From assembly GCA_050084985.1 (NCBI GenBank), contig JBITNC010000001.1:36146001-36210000 (forward strand): a stretch of DNA of 64,000 bases, read 5' to 3'. This document shows positions 57,238-64,000 of this stretch, piece by piece (positions within the stretch are counted from its first letter, which is position 1; each line of letters opens with the position of its first letter). This DNA comes from Nageia nagi (Eukaryota > Pinophyta). The notes beneath the pieces are model-generated. The model saw only the letters and a list, made by a program, of their open reading frames with translations. It did not search any database and was not told where the DNA came from. Position numbers and translations under genes: made by a program.

Positions 57238-58059
57238 ATTATTCTACTTCTCTAATATTGCTTTCAATCAACTTTGAATCTACTTTTACTTTGGATTTTT
57301 AGAATTACAACCTAAAAATCTCACTTCTCTAATATATGATAGAGGTAAAGAGATTCTTTAGATGTGAGATTTTTAGGTTGTAATTCTATCATGTTTTTAT
57401 TTGAATTATATTTCATTTTACTCTTATATCCTAATCCCATCTTATCTATAGGCATTTGATAATATATGTCTATTACATGTTAAGGGCCTTATTCATATCA
57501 TCCTAATCCATGCCCTTTCCAATGACATTTATCAAAATATCATTGGACAAAAGATAACACATAGGGTGATAAATAATCCAAGGAATTACAAAAATGGTTC
57601 TTACCTAATTTTTGGAATAGGTTGTTCATTAGGTTTATCAATTCCTACATACACAAATAATATTTGATTAGGTTTTTCACCTAGTGAAACAAGTTGTCCT
57701 ACAACATTTGATTCTTGATAAGATCATCCACTCTTTTGAATAGTAGGAATATTAAATATTACATCATCAATATCATATTATCCAATACCTAGATTAGACA
57801 ACTTAGCTGTTGCATGAGGAATTTCATTTAATCTATCCTGTGATAATTTCTCTTGAAATGAAGCTACCATTTCACTAGTTTTAGATGAAGAAGCATCATA
57901 CAACATGTTTAATTTTTGTGTTTGATTTTGCCATGATTCTTTTTCTTGTAGATTTAAACTATTTGATTCAAAAAATAAATTACTTATTTTTGGAATATCC
58001 ATTACTTACTTTTATTTTTCTTGTTTTAATATATTTTATTTATCATTATCTTTTTAAGA
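57238..58059 (-). other. Spacer between protease and RT of the large element
   Basis: A 74-codon minus-strand piece (57778-58002, IPKISNLFFESNSLNLQEKE) continues from the protease side; no domain known to me. The interval also carries the 24-bp inverted repeat listed separately. In Ogre elements an intron lies at this place, but I see no clear splice pair. Confidence 0.4.
57300..57388. repeat. Perfect inverted repeat, 25-bp arms, 39-bp loop
   Basis: Arm 57300-57324 is the exact reverse complement of 57364-57388 (core attacaacctaaaaatctca). All sequence around it is old and diverged, yet the arms show no mismatch. Confidence 0.9.
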
Positions 58060-58490
58060 TTTTGATAAAGGTGTCATAAAGAAATGAATGGAAAATGGAG
58101 TGATCTTATTAGGAATTCCTGTAATGTTACAATGTGAATATGGATTATCATCTCCAAGGACATAATGTAATATTTCACTATGTATGTATTTTAAACAATT
58201 ATTATATGTTGAAGTAACACATTGCATAAATTTAATCCAAGTTCTTCCTAAGAGGATATTGTATTGTGTAATATCCCCTTCAATGACCTATAACATAGTT
58301 TGAATAGTTTTTGATCCAACTATAATAGGTATAGATATTGATCCAATTATTGGACATAAGACATCATTAAAGGATTTTAATTGTAAATTTGGTGACTTAA
58401 TATGTGAAAATGGAATATTTAAATTTTGAAAAGTAGTTATTGATATAATATTTATTGCAGATCCTTCATCAATTAAGACTCATTAAAATA
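58060..58490 (-). pseudogene. Retropepsin relic of the large Tat element
   Basis: Minus strand from about 58485: VLIDEGSAINIISITTFQNL, then NIPFSHIKSPNLQLKSFNDV, then IGSISIPIIVGSKTIQT, and after one stop EGDITQYNILLGRTWIKFMQ. The order active site, then LLGR, is that of Tat proteases. The active-site triad reads D-E-G, where relatives have D-G-G or D-P-G. Confidence 0.7.
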
Positions 58491-61400
58491 TCTTTCCATC
58501 AATATTTGCTACAATGCATAATGGTGGATCAATTCTAGATGAATTTTTCTAATGTTTTATTTCATGATCATAAAATGTAATCATTAGTTTTTGAATTCAT
58601 TTTATGTTACCTAAAAGAGTAGCAAAACTTTCAAGATCATTAATATCTAACTCAATTTTTTGTAAAATATGATTCATTGCATCTAGATGATCTTTTGATT
58701 GTTGTAACAAATCAAATAAGGATAATTTAACTTGTGATATTTTTAATTGTTGTTGTAATTATCCTTTGATTAACACTTTAGGATGTTGAGGTCTTGGTAT
58801 TTGTGGTATTACATTTTGTTGATTCATTATTGTATTTTGTTTACTTTGACTTTTTTATGCTTTATGGCAACATTAATCATAGGAACATACCTTGTGTAAT
58901 TTGGATCATATGTATGTATTACTTGATTTGTATTTCATGAAATATTATTTTCATGATGTGGAAGGGGATTTTGATAAATACCTAATTCTTTATTAGGGTT
59001 TTACAAAAGGGTATATACCTATAATTTTCCCTTATCAATTAAATCTTGGATCACATGTTTCAATGAATGACATTGATTTGTATCATGACCTTTTTGTTGA
59101 TATAATTACAAAATTCATTTTCTTTATAGCATTTAATATTTTTATTTTACATTTTATTTGATCTAATTTTAGGTAATATTATTAAATTATGATATAACAT
59201 TTTCTTTAAAATATCTTCAAGGGGTTTGAATAAAAGTGTAAAATTCTTCTTATTTTTAGATATATAATTTATTAGATAGCATCACCTTATCTATTTGTGT
59301 CTTGGTTTTTATATATCTTTCTCATTTTTTACCTTTTATTTTGCCATCTTGAATTTTAACTCATTTGATCACTATTGCCTGAGAGATAACATCTTCAAAC
59401 ATTTATGTTGTTGCATAAGTAATATGATAGCTATATGTATTAAGAAAATTTAACTAAATAATTTTACTAATTCTTCTTGAGGTAATGTATAAGGCATTCT
59501 TATCAAAATTACTCACCATTGCAAAATGAAATCATTTATTGATTCATTAGGGAATTGTTGTAGTCTTGTTAGATCAGTAATGGAAGTTTTATCTTTAATA
59601 TTAATCCTAAAATTTTTTAGAAAAATATTTTTCAACTAAGAATAAATTTTAATACTATATTTTGGCAAACTATTATACCAATCCATGGCTTGACTAGCAA
59701 GTGTCATGGAAAATATTCATAACATTAAAGCATCATAATTGGTAATTAAATAACTAGAATACTTACATTTTCTTAAATGTTATTTAGGATCTTGTTTTCC
59801 TTTAAAAGGTTCAATTTTATGGATTTTTAAACTTATAAGGTATATCCTTATTGGGAACACTTGGATGTATTGGTTCACTATATATTGTCTCATATAAAAG
59901 GCTATCCTTTTTCTATTTAAGCAATACTTCTATCTCTTTTAACCATCTTGTTACCTCATTAACTTCTTTACCCATTTTTGATTGAATTTTGGCTGAAACA
60001 ATTTTAGGATCATTTTCTTCTTGATATCCTTGGGAGGTTTTTGGTATTAATCCAAAATAACCTTGATTATAAGGAACAACTTGTTGTTGTGGTTATTGAT
60101 AAGTTACCATTGGTGTTTGAGGAACTTGTTGTGAATTTTCCATTACTTGTAATGGTTGTGGTACTTGATAATTTTATTGTAAATACTATGGTTATTCTTG
60201 GATCATAGGTTGATATTCTATCTTTTGACCCTAAGGTAGCATTTTTGTGATAAGTTGATAATTTACCTTGCATTCGGGGATAAGGTATAGCTTATTGATT
60301 TGGTTGTTAAGTATATGATTATTGTTGAAATTGTAAAACCACATGTTGATTTTGAGAAGGTTGAATAACTTGTGAATTTAGTTATTGAATAGGTGAATAC
60401 CTATTTTGAAATATAGGTTGTTGTAACTAAACATGTTGTTGTTGATATAAAGTTTGATATTGATGTGGTATTGTTTGAATATGCTTTTGTTGAGGCATTT
60501 GTTATCAAGGAATTGTTTGAGGAATAGATTGTCCTTTTTATACATATGACATTAAATTTTGTGGATGATTTTGTTTACCACTTAAAGCCAATCCTTGTGT
60601 TGATTTGTAATAGGGATTTACTTATATGTTTTGTGCTTGTGATGTTAAGGTTTGTGCTTTTGGAGTTTGTAGTACTGGTATTGTACTTTGAATTGGCTAA
60701 CTTATTATAGGAATGTACTAGCTTTTTCTTGATACATTGGTTATTTTCCTTTTTGTTGCACCTATACCATGACTTTGTGTTTGGACTTATGTTCTTATAA
60801 GAGTTTAACTTTGTTGAGACATATCCAATATATATTCATATCTAGGTGTTTTAGGATTTTGATTTTCTTGTGGCATACCTAAATTATATTATATTTGTGA
60901 TGGTATTTGGGATTATTAGATCAGATCTAATGTATTTTGAATTTGATATGGAAATTGTTGTTGAATATCAGAAGCTTGTACTACAACTTGAGGATCTCCT
61001 ATCTATTGAAAAGGTACTAGATATTTTTGAGTAAACTTAATTAACTCTTGTTCCTTTTTTGCTTCTAAAGCTTGATCATATTCTTGTAAATTTTGTTGCA
61101 ACTCTTCTTGTGTAAGTTTTGTTAATGCTTTTTCCTTTGTATGCATACATGGAGTAATTGGTTGTAACATTTGTCATTTACCACTAGATTATGGTAACTC
61201 TTATAATTTTTTAGATGGCATAATTTGCAAATCTAAGTGCATTATTGATGTAACAAGATTCTTATAAGGGTTTTTATTAGGTTACAAAAGCTAAAAGGAT
61301 TATAAAATGAAGTAAATCTTTCTAAATTTTGTGACACATGACTAGTTGTATGTATAGATACCTTATCATACATGTCATGCATCTCTCTTGAAATTATTGA

Positions 61401-61909
61401 TGGTGTATAATCCGATTGTTTAACATAGGAAAGAACAAATGAACCATCGGGTAAATATTTCTTAACTTTTACATACTTTGGTTTAAACACTTCCTTTTGC
61501 AATACAAGGTTAGCTATATGTGTACTCTATGGGAGTTTAATTTGTTTGGAATTTGTACAAATAATTCTAAAGGTAAATCATCTAAATTGTAATGAGTACC
61601 ACATAGAGAAAGATTATGAACATGAGAAGAAGCTTGAGGTATATGTAATTGAGTTAATTTTATTCTAGCTTCTATCAACATAAGATCATGCTCCATATAT
61701 GTTTCTTGTGTTGTATTAAGTCTTTCAACATTTTCTTTTTCAAAAGATTCTTGAATTGGATTAGTTTCAAAATCTTTTGGATACACTTCTTGAAGCAATG
61801 GTGCAATATTTGATTCATGATGTGGAACTTGTTGTAGCAAATATAAACTAGTTCTATTTATTTCTTTTAAATTAATGGAACTTGGAACTTCTCTACCTTG
61901 TCAAGCCAT
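58491..61909 (-). pseudogene. Long gag relic of the large Tat element
   Basis: The start is ATG at 61907-61909, whose third codon is TGA, followed by QGREVPSSINLKEINRTSLY and open pieces at 61840-61514 and 61502-61242 (VKVKKYLPDGSFVLSYVKQS). A Gln-rich middle spans 61170-60060, seen as gttgttg and ttgttgtt runs on the plus strand. The capsid lies at about 59710-59340: 'MDWYNSLPKYSIKIYS', then LKNIFLKNFRINIKDKTSIT, then DLTRLQQFPNESINDFILQW, then MPYTLPQEELVKLF. The zinc segment is at about 59110-59030: LYQQKGHDTNQCHSLKHVIQ, then DLIDKGKL. About 1,100 codons is long for a gag and fits Tat/Ogre types. Stops are frequent. Confidence 0.65.
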
Positions 61910-63500
61910 TTGTGAATGAGTTTGGACCATATTTCAAAAAATATATGACACAACTAAGCTATATTTTTTAACTTTTGTGATTTATATGTGTATGAGAAAA
62001 CAATTGTGCGCAAACATCCTACATGCATGCATATACTTATTCATATATTTTATCTTATCTTAAACTAGTAATTGTAACAAATTTTTTTTAGATTCTTTTT
62101 AATGTAATTTAGTTTTTCTTAAATTTGTTATTTTAATAAGGTATTTTAATAGGGTAAGTTAGTATTACTAAAGGATATCTAAAGTGAATTCATAGCTTGG
62201 TACCTAAAAAATATATTTATACTTAACAAAATAAAAATAAAATAAAATATAAAAGTCTCATGAAATGTAACTTAAAAAATAAAATATACTTATGCAAACT
62301 ATCCCTCCCAAGTAGTCATGTCTATTTTTATCTTTATTCTAATGTGATACAAATAAAATTTTAATTAAATGAATCTTAATCTAAAAACCCCCATTATTCT
62401 TTTTAGTTATTATGTTAAGTGAGATTCATTAACCAACTTTAAATGAGATTCATTAACTCCTTCTAGCTGTGGAAGTATTATGTGTGGTAAATTACCTCTT
62501 CTTACTAGTCACATTCAACCTTCAACCTCCATTGGAGTGGTAAGGGTAGACTTAGTAAGAAGCCATTATATGTAGATAAATTAATTAAAATTAGATTCAA
62601 TTACCCCTATAAGAGTCACATATCCCTTCAACCTCCATTGGAGTGGTAAGGAAAGACATATTTAAGAGTGTTAATGTGAGGTTCATTCCAAAACAAAGTG
62701 AATTCATTTCCTCTTTCATTCTTTTCTTAGATTGCTTAGAATCACTGATAGTGTAAGAGTAGAGGCCTACTCAATGAAAAAAAGTATTGAATGTGAAAAT
62801 GATCCCAAATAATTAATGTAATATTTAATTGTTTAACTACCCAAAATCCTAATTCATTTACCTTAAGTTCATTTCAAGCTTAAATATGATTCATTTACCC
62901 CTTCCAGTTATGGAAGTAAATTAATTCAATTATTTCCAAAATTATGTGACAATATGAAAAAGGTTCATTTATTTTTTATTATCAAATCCATTCTTATCAC
63001 CTAAGATTGCCTTTTAACACAAAGGGAGAGCATATGTGGATAAGAAAACAAAAGTTTTTTATATGAGTATAATGATCCCTAAAAAACAAAAACCCAAAAA
63101 ACATTTAAATATCAAATCACTTTTCATATGTAAAATAACTTTAAAATTTCATCTACCCTTTCTTGTATGCACTTTAAGCAAAGAAATCATAGGAAAATTG
63201 TATATTATTTGCCTCTTTTCATTTAATACGTAGATATCAAAATGCAAAAGGGTATTATAGCACCTATACTCTAATCATTAACATTCTAAACCAATCATTG
63301 GCATTCAATATCAATATCTAGCATTTGGTTATAATCACTAGCATTTCTTGTAGAGTTCTTACAAAAATATAGATTATAGAATTTGAAGTTAGTAGATTGG
63401 ATAAATCATATTGATAATAGATTATAGAGAAATTAGAATTAAATATGATAAAGCAAACCTCCTATCTTTGAAGGTTTTTCCCTCCTTCTAGCACCAAAAA
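61910..63500 (-). other. 5' leader of the large Tat element, with primer-binding site
   Basis: Next to the LTR, the minus strand reads tggtgctagaaggaggg (63480-63496), a primer-binding-site-like sequence; I do not assign a tRNA. The phrase ccttcaacctccattggagt plus ggtaag occurs twice (about 62518-62543 and 62632-62657) and can form a small hairpin (ctcca/tggag). 'gagattcattaac' recurs at about 62421 and 62448. ORFs here have no support. Confidence 0.5.
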
Positions 63501-64000
63501 TGTTAGTAAAAAAATCAACCTTGTTAGCAAAGAAGAAAAATACGATTAATATAAACTAAAATTTTATTACTTTTCTAGAAGACCTCGATATTACAAATTT
63601 TAGATCACTAGATCCAGTTGCCTTAGGAAAGTTTTTTTTTCAAATACATTTATAAAATAGGTGATTCAAGTATATGGATGGAAGGTCATTGATAACCCTT
63701 ATCAGAATGCTAGTGACTAAGATGGAATGTTGATGCTTGATATCAAGTCATTGGCATTTCTATAACTTTAAAATTTTTAAATAATTAGAATCACTCTCTT
63801 AGGTTCTAACTTTTTCTCATTTGTATCTATGATGCCTTTGAATTCTAGTACATCTTAACACCTATGAATCCTACACATATGCTCAAACAACACATTAAAA
63901 CATACTTGTGCTTTTTCCAAATCTTAACATAAGGAAGAAAAACATATAACAATAATCAAATTGAAATAAACCTCATAGTTTTATCTTCATTTTAGTAGCA
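63501..64000 (-). repeat. 5' LTR of the large Tat element (cut by window end)
   Basis: tgttagtaaaaaaatcaacc onward aligns with 46867-47364 to the last base of the window. Differences are frequent (roughly one in eight by eye), so the insertion is old. Confidence 0.75.

Larger units (their letters stand above)
46867..64000 (-). mobile_element. Very large Tat/Ogre-like Gypsy element, over 17 kb, runs off the right edge
   Basis: About 500 bp at 46867-47364 match 63501-64000 in direct orientation. These are LTRs, the right one cut by the window end. Between them the minus strand carries, right to left, a primer-binding site, a long leader, a long gag, protease, RT, RNase H, second RNase H, integrase, then 5.7 kb of 3' region that holds a PMD gene on the opposite strand. 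Size, long gag with a Gln-rich part, double RNase H and an extra antisense gene are traits of Tat/Ogre elements. Coding regions have many stops, but in the RT region few frameshifts. Confidence 0.75.

Overview
This window looks like nuclear DNA from a seed plant with a large, repeat-filled genome. It is AT-rich, has no recognisable single-copy host gene, and is made almost entirely of LTR retrotransposons of very different ages. The slow, stop-codon-rich decay of old Ty3/Gypsy elements of the Tat lineage, their very large size and the strong CpG loss would fit a gymnosperm. That is inference; the species cannot be fixed from the sequence. I saw no tRNA, rRNA, CRISPR or bacterial-type operon.

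Layout. 1-1203: tandem repeat of about 430 bp. 1204-2340: an LTR and 3' untranslated part of a minus-strand Tat element ('family A'). 3779-5620: decayed plus-strand gene with a plant mobile domain (PMD) and a coiled-coil tail, with a convincing GT-AG intron. 5841-6798: DNA-transposon-like element with 27-bp terminal inverted repeats. 7800-13136: gag, pol-tail and gag-protease relics and a 30-bp tandem array. 13137-20952: the youngest part, a 2.64-kb gag-only LTR element (TR-GAG type) with a 5,170-bp Tork/Tnt1-like Copia element inside its left LTR; both have exact 5-bp target duplications. 20953-32053: continuation of the older host DNA, then Tat gag and two oppositely oriented Tat pol relics between two direct repeats. 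32400-33725: tandem duplication with a higher-order short repeat. 34208-35250: CACTA-like non-autonomous transposon. 35566-45179: a complete but decayed minus-strand family-A Tat element with both LTRs. 46080-46860: gag relic. 46867-64000: one very large (>17 kb) minus-strand Tat/Ogre-like element running off the right edge, with LTRs, gag, protease, RT, two RNase H regions, integrase and, between pol and the 3' LTR, a second PMD relic on the opposite strand.

How it fits together. The Copia polyprotein is the only long intact coding region: one ORF with gag, protease, integrase, RT and RNase H, lacking only its last 26 codons because of one nonsense change. Its two LTRs look identical, so it inserted very recently. 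The TR-GAG element around it has LTRs differing at about 3 of 321 positions and encodes only a gag with one stop, so it must have depended on enzymes from elsewhere. Older Tat elements have lost most CpGs and carry many stops that look like C-to-T changes.

The most interesting feature is the pair of PMD plus coiled-coil genes. The one inside the large element is antisense to its retroelement and lies between pol and the 3' LTR. The other lies downstream of a family-A LTR that points the same way. This suggests that these elements carried a spliced antisense gene of host type.
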